A stretch of DNA of 64,000 bases from SXOA01 sp046153945 (lineage in GTDB: Bacteria > Planctomycetota > Planctomycetia > Pirellulales > Pirellulaceae): positions 24,677-88,676 of the forward strand of contig JBJXFF010000041.1 in the NCBI GenBank assembly GCA_046153945.1, written 5' to 3'. The notes under the pieces are model-generated. The model was given only the letters and a program-made list of their open reading frames with translations. It made no database searches and was not told the DNA's origin. Shown here piece by piece: positions 9,977 to 17,556 of this stretch (position 1 is the stretch's first letter; the number at the start of each line of letters is the position of its first letter). The position numbers were made by a program, and so were the translations under genes.

Positions 9977-10477
9977 ATGTCGAATGTAATGAACCCACCC
10001 AAGCCAGGTCAAAATCAGGGCCAGGGCGGACAGCGTTCAGGCAATCAGGACGGTGGCAGCAATCTGGAAAAGGCGAAGGATGCAGCCAGCGGTATCGGCG
10101 AGAAAATGCAAGACGCCGCCAGCTACATCGGCGAAAAGGCAAAGTCCGCCACTTCCTCCGTCATGCACTCGGCAGAAGACGCCGCCTCCTATGTCGGCAA
10201 GAAAGCGGACGACGGAGTACATGCTGTCGGCTCGACCCTCAAGTCCTTTGGCGACACGGTTCGTCACCAGGCTCCGGGCCGCGACATGCTCAAAGACGGC
10301 ATGTGCGCCGTCGCCGATACGCTGGAAAATACGGGCAAGTACCTGGAAGAAGGGGGCATGTCCGGCATTGCCGAGGACATGACCAACCTGATCAAGCGGA
10401 ATCCGATTCCCGCCCTGTTCGTGGGCATCGGCGTTGGCTTCCTGCTGGCTCGGGCACTTTCTCCCCGCAGCCACTAA
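9977..10477 (+). CDS. YqjD/ElaB-like (DUF883-type) membrane-anchored stress protein
   Basis: A 166-residue protein with a Gly/Gln-rich N-terminus and three imperfect 11-residue repeats (DAASGIGEKMQ, DAASYIGEKAK, DAASYVGKKAD), a late-embryogenesis-abundant-like pattern that forms amphipathic helices. It ends with a Gly-zipper membrane segment (NPIPALFVGIGVGFLLARAL) preceded by a basic residue, as in the E. coli YqjD/ElaB proteins that tether ribosomes to the inner membrane in stationary phase. The family link is by architecture only. GGAG lies 8 nt before the ATG. It is first in a three-gene operon with the DUF1469 and DUF3618 genes, the same order as yqjD-yqjE-yqjK. Confidence 0.65.
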   Translation: MSNVMNPPKPGQNQGQGGQRSGNQDGGSNLEKAKDAASGIGEKMQDAASYIGEKAKSATSSVMHSAEDAASYVGKKADDGVHAVGSTLKSFGDTVRHQAPGRDMLKDGMCAVADTLENTGKYLEEGGMSGIAEDMTNLIKRNPIPALFVGIGVGFLLARALSPRSH

Positions 10478-10492
10478 CGGAGTGTTTCAGCC

Positions 10493-10900
10493 ATGGCGAG
10501 CGATCTGCACACGGAAGCGGAATTCAGCGTTACGTCGCTGCTCAAGGGGATCGTGAGCGATGCTCAGGAGCTCATTCAGCAGCAACTGGCGCTGTTCCGC
10601 GCGGAGATCAAAGACGACTTTCGCAAGACGCTGGGGATCCTGATCGCCATCGTCAGCGGAGCGTTTATGGTCGCCGTCGGTGGAGCGCTACTCTGCTTCA
10701 TGCTGGTCTATCTCCTGAATAGCGTAGCACCTGCACTTCCGCTCTGGGGATGCTTCGGCATCGTGGGTGGCAGCGTGGCGCTAATTGGCGGGATCGTGGC
10801 GTATGCAGCGGTCGCCAGGTTCAAAACATTCAACCCGCTACCGGACGAGTCCGTGCAAGCGCTTAAGGAGAACGTGCTATGGATAAAGAATCGGATGTAA
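10493..10900 (+). CDS. DUF1469 / phage holin superfamily III-type membrane protein (YqjE-like)
   Basis: A 135-residue protein: a cytoplasmic amphipathic helix (residues 10-45, DAQELIQQQLALFRAEI), then two membrane helices (about 48-76 and 84-108) and a short charged tail. This is the layout of DUF1469/YqjE, sometimes annotated as a holin but not a lysis protein in this context. It starts 15 nt after the YqjD-like gene, and its last 22 nt overlap the DUF3618 gene, which indicates an operon. Confidence 0.75.
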   Translation: MASDLHTEAEFSVTSLLKGIVSDAQELIQQQLALFRAEIKDDFRKTLGILIAIVSGAFMVAVGGALLCFMLVYLLNSVAPALPLWGCFGIVGGSVALIGGIVAYAAVARFKTFNPLPDESVQALKENVLWIKNRM

Positions 10901-11661
10901 TCAAGCACCAGATGGAACATACACGTGCGGCCTTGACGGACAAGCTGGAACTCCTTGAACACCAGGTAAGCGACACCATGACGGGTGCCGCAGAGACTGT
11001 GGAGAGGGTGCGGCAAACCGTGCAAAATACCGTTTCCGGGGCTGCTGAGACCGTAGCCAGTATGCAGCACTGCATCCAAGATACCGTGCAATCGGTCAGG
11101 GAATCAGTTCGCGAGACGGCCGAGTCCGTTAGTGAAACATTGGATGTCTGCAAACAGGTGGAAAAACATCCCTGGGCGATGATGGCGGGAGCGACTGCCG
11201 TCGGTTTCGGCGTCGGCATTCTCGTCACTCGTGTGGATGTCCCAGTCGCTGCATCGTCCATGGCCGCCTCGATGAGAAGCAATGGGCATAGTTCGGGCGT
11301 AAATAACGGGGGCTGGTCCGAGCAGCAAAATGGGCGCGACGACCGCAACGGTCGCGCTCAACAAGTCGAATCACCGGAAGAACCGGTTTGGGCACCCGCG
11401 GTGAATCAACTCAAGGGGCTGGCGATAGGAGCAATGTTCGGCGTGTTGCGAGAAATTCTCGCCAAATCCATGCCGGACGCGCTCAACGGCCAGGTAGGTG
11501 AGGTCATTAACGGCTTCACCACCTCGCTGGGAGGAAAACCCATCACGGGTAAAATCTTGCCGGATTCCTGGGGTGGGGGTGAGGATCGGCAAGCCGACCA
11601 AGTCGGGCAAAAAGGCTTTCCAAGGCCTCGCCAGACGGCTATGGCTGACGTCGAAGAATAG
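10879..11661 (+). CDS. DUF3618-like membrane protein
   Basis: A 260-residue protein. The N-terminus (KHQMEHTRAALTDKLELLE) matches the DUF3618 signature of an IxxTRxxLxxxLxxLE-like helix. A long run of AAETV/SVRETAESV heptads predicts a coiled coil or amphipathic helix (25-92), followed by one Gly-rich membrane segment at about 99-117. The rest (120-260) is hydrophilic with a weakly conserved domain (QLKGLAIGAMFGVLREIL). The ATG overlaps the previous gene. The likely role, by analogy with YqjK/DUF3618 neighbours, is an envelope stress component; no enzymatic motif is visible. Confidence 0.6.
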   Translation: MDKESDVIKHQMEHTRAALTDKLELLEHQVSDTMTGAAETVERVRQTVQNTVSGAAETVASMQHCIQDTVQSVRESVRETAESVSETLDVCKQVEKHPWAMMAGATAVGFGVGILVTRVDVPVAASSMAASMRSNGHSSGVNNGGWSEQQNGRDDRNGRAQQVESPEEPVWAPAVNQLKGLAIGAMFGVLREILAKSMPDALNGQVGEVINGFTTSLGGKPITGKILPDSWGGGEDRQADQVGQKGFPRPRQTAMADVEE

Positions 11662-11700
11662 AAGTCGAAGAGTAGAAAACGATTTCGAAATAGACATTCC

Positions 11701-11740
11701 AAACTGGGCTCTTGCCACTGCCGCGCGGGTCCAGTTTTTT
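11701..11740 (+). terminator. Possible terminator after the DUF3618 gene
   Basis: AAACTGG (11701-11707) pairs with CCAGTTT (11731-11737) and runs into six T. The enclosed 23 nt form no strong inner stem, so the hairpin is weak. If real, it separates the membrane trio from the DUF892 gene. Confidence 0.3.
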
Positions 11741-11800
11741 CGTATCAAGCGGCAATCACGATTGATTTCTTCTCACCCGCGTACTTTGAAAGGACGAGCC

Positions 11801-12301
11801 ATGAAACTGAACTCATTGCAGGAACTGCTGGTCGACGAGCTTAAGGATCTCTACAGCGCGGAAAACCAGTTGCTGAAGGCGCTGCCGAAAATGGCTAAAG
11901 CCGCATCTCATGCTGATTTGAAAGCAGCATTTGAAGACCACCTCGAGGAAACAAAGGGGCAAGTGGAACGTCTGGAAACGATATTTGAAAAGCTCGACGG
12001 GAGCCCGAAGGGCAAGAAGTGCAAGGCCATGGAGGGGCTCATTGAGGAAGGGAGCGAGGTCATCGAGGCCGAAGGAGAAGAATCCGTCAAGGATGCCGCT
12101 CTCATTTGTGCCGCTCAAAAGGTGGAGCATTACGAAATTGCCGGCTACGGCTGTGCGCGAACATTCGCGCAACTCCTCGGGCTGGATGAGGTCGCCGACC
12201 TCCTGCAAGAGACGCTCGACGAAGAAGGAAATGCCGACAAGAAGCTGACTGAATTGGCGGAAACTGCCATTAACGTGGAAGCGTCCGCTGCCGAAGAGTA
12301 A
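11801..12301 (+). CDS. DUF892 ferritin-like protein (YciE/YciF family)
   Basis: A 166-residue all-helical protein, the normal length for DUF892. The signature LVDELKDLYSAENQLLKALPKM opens the four-helix bundle. Glu-rich helices (AFEDHLEETKGQVERLETIF, VEHYEIAGYGCARTFAQLL) carry the carboxylates and His expected for a di-iron site. Members are induced by osmotic, desiccation and general stress. The start is the ATG preceded by GAAAGGA (7 nt); longer in-frame starts reach into the upstream gene. Its position after BON/trehalose/YqjD-type genes fits a stress island. Confidence 0.9.
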   Translation: MKLNSLQELLVDELKDLYSAENQLLKALPKMAKAASHADLKAAFEDHLEETKGQVERLETIFEKLDGSPKGKKCKAMEGLIEEGSEVIEAEGEESVKDAALICAAQKVEHYEIAGYGCARTFAQLLGLDEVADLLQETLDEEGNADKKLTELAETAINVEASAAEE

Positions 12302-12423
12302 TTCGCGGGCACTGAACGGCACGGCGGCTGCAAGAGGCCTGGCGAACGAATGCCTTGGTGGGAAGAGAGGGAACTTCTCACCAATGCCATTTTTCGCGAC
12401 TCACTTCCTCTGGAGATTTCATC

Positions 12424-12483
12424 ATGCCACGCGGGGGCAAATCAGCGTACACCGATAAGCAAAAACGCCGGCTTTGCCCATAA
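12424..12483 (+). pseudogene. Truncated small stress-associated gene (MPRG...YTDKQKR family)
   Basis: The reading frame encodes MPRGGKSAYTDKQKR and then ends after 19 codons (RLCP-stop). The first 15 residues match, from memory, the invariant N-terminus of a widespread 55-70 residue protein often annotated as plasmid stabilisation protein; the rest of that protein (an EGYxxRGVSxxEAExRAWATVNK-like part) is missing downstream in all frames. GGAG lies 8 nt before the ATG. It is probably a decayed gene, though a genuine 19-residue peptide cannot be excluded. Confidence 0.5.
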
Positions 12484-12891
12484 GGGTTGATCTTATGGCC
12501 CTCGCCGCGAATTATAAGCTGTTTTTCAATTCGTTTTTCACCCACTGACGTCGTACTAACCTCTTGTTCACAAATGACTTGCAACAATCAACACGCCCCA
12601 ATCGGCCCAAAGTTGTATAAGCCGCGATAAGCCGGTTCCACTTCTCACTCTTACTTTGGTCCACCACTCTGAATTTTAACCGGGCGCAGAGTGGGCCATC
12701 CGATTGATGCGCGGAAGTGGCCTTTTATTCACGTGAACAAAAAAGTCTTTTCGATTTGGAAATCTGTAGCGTTAGAATTTGTCCCTTTTCGCTCCGCGAT
12801 GGGACGTGCTTTCGCGGAGCGAAAGCCGACAATTCTCCACGGCCTTCCGTTATACTAAGCCAGGGGGCAATCCCACGGAGGCTGAGAATCC
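12484..12891. other. Intergenic region with a perfect 13-bp hairpin
   Basis: About 400 bp with no gene. It contains the inverted repeat TTTCGCTCCGCGA / TCGCGGAGCGAAA (12787-12799 and 12812-12824, loop 12 nt) with no T-run on either side. A TATACT -10 candidate lies near 12853, just upstream of the next gene. Confidence 0.5.
12787..12824. repeat. Perfect 13-bp inverted repeat
   Basis: TTTCGCTCCGCGA and its exact complement are separated by 12 nt. The lack of a T-run argues against a terminator. It lies about 70 nt upstream of the 12892 gene, so a regulatory protein site or a structured 5' leader is possible. Confidence 0.6.
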
Positions 12892-13509
12892 ATGCTTCAG
12901 TTTTCTCTTCGCAATCTGCTCATTGGCGTGACCGTCATTGCCGTGGGGACGGCCGCGTTATTGAATGCGAACGAGTGGTGGGCGTCCTTGCTCTGGGCCC
13001 TCGCGCTGTTGCTGCTGGTGTTCGCCGGGCTGGTGGCCATATTTCGACGAGAGTCCCAGCGGGCGTTTGCGTTCGGCTACGTGTTTGCCGGGGGCCTCTA
13101 TCTGGCTTTGCTCATCTATTCGGTGCCCAATGGTGCGCCGGCCACCTACTGGATGCCCTACTCCCCCCTGGCCCAAGAGAACCTGTTCACCACCAAGGTC
13201 GTGAGCTGGGTCTATACCCTGTTTCCCGCCTCCAAGACCACGCCTTACTTGCCGCCTCCCGGCGGCGGCGGAGGGGCGGGTGCGGCCACGCCCGCCATGG
13301 GAGGTTTTTTTGGAGGAGGAGGATTCGGAGGTGCAGCGGCGCAGACTCCCAACCCCAGTTACGTGGACTATCAAAACTTCTTGAACGTCGGCCAGGCCCT
13401 TTGGATGCTTCTCCTCCCCTGGCTCGGCGGAACCGTAGCCGCCAGGCTGATCTCAGCGCGGGAAAAATCCAAGACTTCGACAACGCCTGTTCGTGCCCCG
13501 AGCCCATAA
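12892..13509 (+). CDS. Hypothetical polytopic membrane protein
   Basis: A 205-residue protein. The N-terminus MLQFSLRNLLIGVTVIAVG is a variant of the planctomycete MKYSLRSLMIVVTL membrane segment. Further membrane helices lie at about 27-48, 58-80 and 165-185. Between the third and last helix is a Gly-rich loop (residues 122-148, PPPGGGGGAGAAT and FFGGGGFGG). No catalytic motif. GGAGG lies 9 nt before the ATG. It stands alone between a stress gene and a lipoprotein gene on the other strand. Confidence 0.75.
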   Translation: MLQFSLRNLLIGVTVIAVGTAALLNANEWWASLLWALALLLLVFAGLVAIFRRESQRAFAFGYVFAGGLYLALLIYSVPNGAPATYWMPYSPLAQENLFTTKVVSWVYTLFPASKTTPYLPPPGGGGGAGAATPAMGGFFGGGGFGGAAAQTPNPSYVDYQNFLNVGQALWMLLLPWLGGTVAARLISAREKSKTSTTPVRAPSP

Positions 13510-13555
13510 ACTACTAGCTAGGGAAGGAAAAGGTGTCAGCAACCTGTTGAGGTCC

Positions 13556-13927
13556 CTACAGACCGACACCAGAAACCGTGCTTTTGACTTCGATCACTTT
13601 GCCTTCTTCGGCATGAATACTTACCGACCACGTGTAGTCTAAGAACCCCCGAGACTGTTCATAGCGGGCGGTTACGGCGTACCTACCTGCACCGCCATCA
13701 ATTACGAAGCCATTCCTTTTCAGCACGGCAATTGCCTCTGTCACTGGAATCCCCTGCGGAATGTGCTTTTTCAATTCGCGTTTGAATTTTTCGCCATCTG
13801 TATCAAAGGTTATCTTGGGGACGGCCTTGGCATTGTTTGTTCGTGATGATGGACTCAAGTGACATCCGACAGCCACCAAGCCGCATAGACACGCTACACC
13901 GATATGTCCCAATTGGTTCGTAGACAC
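13556..13927 (-). CDS. Putative lipoprotein
   Basis: A 123-residue product from a GTG with AGGG 7 nt upstream. Signal peptide with lipobox LVAVGC places the lipidated Cys at residue 22. The mature part contains a HIPQGIPVTEAIAVLKRNGF helix, similar in spirit to the LRLGMSxxEVxxxLG helix of small envelope lipoproteins, followed by beta strands. A longer start at 13972 is possible but moves the signal peptide inward. Function unknown. No operon partner. Confidence 0.65.
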   Translation of the reverse strand: MSTNQLGHIGVACLCGLVAVGCHLSPSSRTNNAKAVPKITFDTDGEKFKRELKKHIPQGIPVTEAIAVLKRNGFVIDGGAGRYAVTARYEQSRGFLDYTWSVSIHAEEGKVIEVKSTVSGVGL

Positions 13928-13972
13928 AGTCAATCCCTTGGTGATTCTCAGGGCTGAAGAGGTGACATTCAA

Positions 13973-14316
13973 AAACGTCTCGTCTTTATCCCCTGTCCCT
14001 CCTTATCCAGTTACAAAGCGAGTGACAGAGTATATTGTGCAGGCCGCCTGGAATGAAATGGCAACCCGTGCCTATTGGCGTTGGGGACCTGGGACATCCG
14101 GGGTTAAAGTGGAGTTCAAAGGATCGGAGAGGACCACGCCTACAATCTATGAGGGAAATATGCGATTGTGGGCCAGGGATCAGCTTTTGATCGCACCAAC
14201 CGACTCGTTGATCACACACCGCGTCCTTGTCATGAAGTACTGCCCACCGTAGTTAATTCGCGGCGGCGCGTGCGGTTATAAGCTCAGCGCATTTCGTCGG
14301 TGAGCAGGGGAGCACC
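13973..14316. other. Intergenic region, possible gene fragment
   Basis: A + strand frame ending at 14252 contains a 64-codon segment from an internal ATG (14061) with no family resemblance and no ribosome site. I treat it as unproven. The sequence before 14317 holds TATAAG (14277-14282) and a good Shine-Dalgarno (GGGGAG) for the flavoprotein gene. Confidence 0.35.
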
Positions 14317-15873
14317 ATGATGTACGACGTAGCGGTGCTGGGTGGCGGAATTTCCGGGATGGCGACCGCTGCCAGGTTGCAAGCAGCCGGCCTAACAACC
14401 ATCGTCGTCGAATCCCATGGACAGCTTGGCGGGTGTGCAGGTTTTTTCCGTCGCAAGGGATTCGCGTTTGATGTGGGGGCGACGACTCTTGTCGACTTCT
14501 CGGCCGGCGGAGTCGGGGGCGAATTGCTGGCAGCAATTGGCATCGACGACTTAGCTCTCGACGAGTTGCCCGGCTACCTTGCGTGGCTCCCAGATCGGTG
14601 TGTGACCCTGTTTCGGGACGTGGTTCGCTGGCGTGGCGAAAGACTGAGAATGCTCGGCGACTCTCCGGCGCACCTCAGGCTCTGGAAGACTCTGGATCAC
14701 TTGGCGGACGTGTTCTGGAATGCGACTCGACGCGGGGTAAAGTTGCCGGCGCAAAGCACACGCGACATTTGGCGCATCGCCACTATGATCTCGCCCGCTG
14801 ACTGGCCACTGGCTCGATACATACGCTGGACGGTAGGCGATTTGCTTCGCTCGCTCCAACTGAGGGGTGACAAGCCCCTCTGTGGCCTGTTATCGATGCT
14901 GCTGGAAGACACGGTCCATGCGGACATCGACGACGCGCCGCTCATCAACGGCAGCTTGGGCATTACTATTCGCGGCGCGGGACTTGCGAGAGCGCGGGGC
15001 GGCATGTGCGGATTCTGGGGGCGGTTTGCGGCCCGTTATCGTGAACTCGGCGGTGTACTCCGCATGGGTTCCCCAGTAGCGTCGGTTTCCAGGGAGCAGG
15101 GTTACCTCGTACACCTGCGGCGCGGCTTTGTCCGGGCGCGGCAGGTGGTAAGCGCGCTGCCAATCGAACTGACGACCCGCCTTGCGCCGAAGGAAATCGG
15201 CGAGAGCTTACAGCCCTATTTGCGGAGAAACAAAGCGGCGGTTGGCGGGGCATTGGTACTCTTCTTAGGCGTTCCTCAGGGAGAAGTTGCCGGGCAGGAT
15301 TTCACCCACCATCAACTCCTGCAAGACTACGGCCTACCGCTGGGAAACGGCAACAATATGTTCATCTCCGTGTCGTCGCCCGGCGACACGCTGAGCGCAC
15401 CTGCGGGATTTCGAGCAGTGATGATCTCCACCCATTGCAAACTTGAGGAATGGGAAGGACTGAGTGAGCAGAACTACTCGGCCCAGAAGGTGGCAATGAC
15501 GGAGTTGCTGCTGAGGTATTCGCGCCGCGTCTATCCCCGACTTGGAGAGAGTGCGATCATTTGCGAATTGGCCACGCCGCGAACTTTTGAGCGATTCACC
15601 CGCCGGCCACGCGGCGCGGTGGGGGGCTTCCGCCAGCAGTTGAGTAATACGAATCAGCGAGCGGTCCCGCACACAACGGGATTGCCCGGCTTTTGGCTTG
15701 TGGGGGACACCACTTGGCCGGGTCTGGGGACTGTAGCTTGCGTCCATGGCAGCCGGATTGTCGCGGAGGGAATCCTGGCGAGAACGCCCAAACCGATTCG
15801 GAAGATCCAACATTTCCAGGAGCTGGAACATGAGCCTGACGACGTTGTCCGAGAGCCGGCGACTAGATATTAA
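14317..15873 (+). CDS. Phytoene desaturase / carotenoid isomerase-like FAD oxidoreductase (CrtI/CrtH/CrtO family)
   Basis: A 518-residue flavoprotein. The N-terminal Rossmann motif VLGGGISGMATAARLQAAG ends in the ribose-binding acid (VVES), followed by the family motif GGCAGFFRRKGFAFDVGAT. The C-terminal FAD motif GDTTWPGLGT is typical of CrtI, CrtH and retinol saturase relatives. Activity is probably carotene desaturation, isomerisation or oxygenation; sequence alone does not decide which. GGGGAG precedes ATG-ATG. Its last 44 nt overlap a membrane desaturase/hydroxylase, so the two are likely cotranslated and act on the same carotenoid. Confidence 0.82.
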   Translation: MMYDVAVLGGGISGMATAARLQAAGLTTIVVESHGQLGGCAGFFRRKGFAFDVGATTLVDFSAGGVGGELLAAIGIDDLALDELPGYLAWLPDRCVTLFRDVVRWRGERLRMLGDSPAHLRLWKTLDHLADVFWNATRRGVKLPAQSTRDIWRIATMISPADWPLARYIRWTVGDLLRSLQLRGDKPLCGLLSMLLEDTVHADIDDAPLINGSLGITIRGAGLARARGGMCGFWGRFAARYRELGGVLRMGSPVASVSREQGYLVHLRRGFVRARQVVSALPIELTTRLAPKEIGESLQPYLRRNKAAVGGALVLFLGVPQGEVAGQDFTHHQLLQDYGLPLGNGNNMFISVSSPGDTLSAPAGFRAVMISTHCKLEEWEGLSEQNYSAQKVAMTELLLRYSRRVYPRLGESAIICELATPRTFERFTRRPRGAVGGFRQQLSNTNQRAVPHTTGLPGFWLVGDTTWPGLGTVACVHGSRIVAEGILARTPKPIRKIQHFQELEHEPDDVVREPATRY

Positions 15874-16687
15874 CGTGCCAAGGCCATCGACTGAGTTGCC
15901 GACACTTGTGGAACTCGGCGAGGACCTCCTGACTACCACACCTTGGCAGCGGCGCTGGGCGCTCGCGCGGCCGTTTCTTCTGTTAGTTTGCTTCGTCATG
16001 GTATGGCACACGCAACTATGGTGGCTCACACCGCTAGTAATTTTTCTGCTATTCGTCGCTGTCGTCACCGTTACGCACGACGTCGTCCATGGTGCGCTCG
16101 GACTATCGCCAAGGCAAACCGAGTGGTGGCTCTTCTTCCTCGGGGTCCTTCTCCTGGAAAGCGGACACGCCTATCGAGCCACGCACCATCAGCACCATCG
16201 CGTGTTTCCCGGACCGGATGACCCAGAGGGGGATCCAGCGCGAATGAAGTTTTGGGCCGCGGTGCTATGGGGGCCACTTTTTCTGCCTCGGCTTTGGCTA
16301 TGGGCATTTTACCGTAATCGTGGGAAAGCCGATCAAAGGCGCTGGCTGTTGGCGGAGGCAACCTGGGCGATTGGTTTTCCTCTGGCTGCCATGACAATGT
16401 GGCCGATCACCAAGGGACCGGCGGCGTACGTTTTGCTCGCCATAGTCGGGAGCTGGGTGTACCCCCTATTCACAGTACATTTGCCGCATCACGGCTACGG
16501 CGATACACCGCTAACCCAAACGGGCACACTTCGCGGCCTCATCATTCCGCGTTTGTTCCTGGAGCTGACGTACCACCTGGAACACCATCTCTATCCCACC
16601 GTCCCCAGCCATCACCTTGCGAAACTCTCTCAGCGGCTGGACCCCACCCTCCGCGCCAACGGTGTCACGCCCAAATGGGCACCGTGA
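15830..16687 (+). CDS. Membrane fatty acid desaturase / beta-carotene hydroxylase-ketolase-like protein
   Basis: A 285-residue integral membrane di-iron enzyme. The three His boxes are HDVVH (83-87), HHQHH within ATHHQHHRVF (119-123) and HLEHH (249-253), plus HLPHHGYG (217-224). Membrane spans lie at about 47-80, 98-112, 176-192 and 198-216. AGGAG lies 7 nt before the ATG; the earlier in-frame start at 15746 has no site. It overlaps the CrtI-like gene by 44 nt, which favours carotenoid hydroxylase or ketolase (CrtR/CrtW-like) over lipid desaturase. Confidence 0.8.
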   Translation: MSLTTLSESRRLDINVPRPSTELPTLVELGEDLLTTTPWQRRWALARPFLLLVCFVMVWHTQLWWLTPLVIFLLFVAVVTVTHDVVHGALGLSPRQTEWWLFFLGVLLLESGHAYRATHHQHHRVFPGPDDPEGDPARMKFWAAVLWGPLFLPRLWLWAFYRNRGKADQRRWLLAEATWAIGFPLAAMTMWPITKGPAAYVLLAIVGSWVYPLFTVHLPHHGYGDTPLTQTGTLRGLIIPRLFLELTYHLEHHLYPTVPSHHLAKLSQRLDPTLRANGVTPKWAP

Positions 16688-16718
16688 ATCCTCGATCCGC
16701 AAGCACAACTTGAAAACT

Positions 16719-16747
16719 TTGCGTTAAGAGTTGCAACCGCGTAGAAT
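16719..16747 (+). promoter_or_regulatory. Promoter of the first short-gene array (near-leaderless)
   Basis: TTGCGT (16719-16724), a 17-bp spacer and TAGAAT (16742-16747). The ATG at 16755 follows after 7 nt, so transcription should begin at or next to the start codon. The same arrangement precedes genes at 30910, 32846 and 33187. Confidence 0.6.
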
Positions 16748-16754
16748 GAGGGCC

Positions 16755-16940
16755 ATGCAGTACAGCCTGCGGAGTGTGATGATTGTGCTCACGCTAGGAC
16801 CGGCTCTCCTGGCGTTCTATTACTCCTTGGCGACTCGCGACGAAGATTGGTACCTAAAGGATTCTGTCGGAATAGTTGCTGTAGTTGCGATCTGTTTCTG
16901 GCTTATAGTCTACGCGTCTTCGACTCGACAAAACCTATGA
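16755..16940 (+). CDS. MKYSLRS-type short membrane protein
   Basis: A 61-residue protein starting MQYSLRSVMIVLTLGPALL, the planctomycete MKYSLRS membrane N-terminus, with a second membrane helix near residues 37-55. The start codon was chosen by homology to the repeated N-terminus and by its position 7 nt after the -10 box; earlier in-frame starts (16731 TTG, 16746 ATG) overlap the promoter. The stop overlaps the next ATG (ATGA). First gene of a six-gene array. Function unknown. Confidence 0.6.
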   Translation: MQYSLRSVMIVLTLGPALLAFYYSLATRDEDWYLKDSVGIVAVVAICFWLIVYASSTRQNL

Positions 16941-17218
16941 AATTCTCCATCCGCGACCTGTTCCTAGTGACGTTGATTGTGGCCCTGGCGGTAGGGTGGT
17001 GGGTGGAGCGAAGGCGTAGGGAGCAACTAGAAATCGATAGCGATCCAGAACTGTCGAGGCTGGCGATTGATAGCCTTCATCGCGCAATACAGGACATAGA
17101 TTCTGATCTCAATCGTCGTGGGTTGACTGTGGTTTGGTCCAGCAAAATGCGAGCCAGCGTGGAGACGATCAACTTGCCCACTTCTCAAGCACCCGCGCCA
17201 AATCCGCCCAAGCCGTGA
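16937..17218 (+). CDS. MKFSIRDLF-type short protein with PNPPKP tail
   Basis: A 93-residue protein: MKFSIRDLFLVTLIVALAVG is a membrane anchor followed by WWVERRRR, then a soluble domain (residues 30-80), and the tail QAPAPNPPKP. The 5' end is nearly identical in DNA to genes 17557 and 18183, while the middle is unrelated to them. It starts in an ATGA overlap with the previous gene. No catalytic motif. Probably a membrane-tethered small domain facing the cytoplasm (positive-inside rule). Confidence 0.65.
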   Translation: MKFSIRDLFLVTLIVALAVGWWVERRRREQLEIDSDPELSRLAIDSLHRAIQDIDSDLNRRGLTVVWSSKMRASVETINLPTSQAPAPNPPKP

Positions 17219-17221
17219 ACC

Positions 17222-17254
17222 ATGAAGTACAGCCTGCGTAGCCTGATGCCGTGA
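17222..17254 (+). promoter_or_regulatory. MKYSLRS mini-leader ORF
   Basis: Eleven codons including the stop, encoding MKYSLRSLMP. The TGA overlaps the GTG of the next gene (GTGA, 17251-17254). Same layout as six other mini-ORFs in the window. Here the internal GGAG found in several copies is changed to GTAG. Confidence 0.55.
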
Positions 17255-17553
17255 ACGACAAGCCCTATCGACCTCCAGTCGGCTGGCTGACCCTGGGATT
17301 GGCGTACGGAGTTATACTCGGACATTGGTTTGCGTATGCCAATCTCATTCCCCTGGGAAGAGCAGATGAATATCCTGAGCGATTGGCGTTCACCATGCTG
17401 GGGTGTGCATTTGCTGGAATCGTCTTTTCGGCGGCGCTAGAACGGTGGTTGCAGCGGATGTCAATCCAATATGCCTGGAAGATCTGGTGCTTGGTGGCAG
17501 CCGGTTATTTTTTGCTCTACGGCATTCCAGTTATGAATGCTGTCAGGGAGTAA
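17251..17553 (+). CDS. Short three-helix membrane protein
   Basis: A 100-residue protein from a GTG that overlaps the mini-leader stop. It begins MNDKPYRPPVGWL, resembling the MS(E/D)K starts of other leader-preceded genes. Predicted membrane helices: about 10-32, 47-63 and 78-95. It lacks the PNPPKP tail. Third member of the array. Function unknown. Confidence 0.55.
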   Translation: MNDKPYRPPVGWLTLGLAYGVILGHWFAYANLIPLGRADEYPERLAFTMLGCAFAGIVFSAALERWLQRMSIQYAWKIWCLVAAGYFLLYGIPVMNAVRE

Positions 17554-17556
17554 CTC

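Noticed and set aside
10493..10900. Annotation of the DUF1469 protein as a phage holin (prophage)
   Set aside because: No phage genes are near, and the YqjD/DUF3618 neighbours point to a cellular stress operon.
13938..14252. 104-codon + strand frame before the CrtI-like gene
   Set aside because: Overlaps the lipoprotein gene 5' end on the other strand and lacks a ribosome site; kept only as an unproven fragment in a region note.
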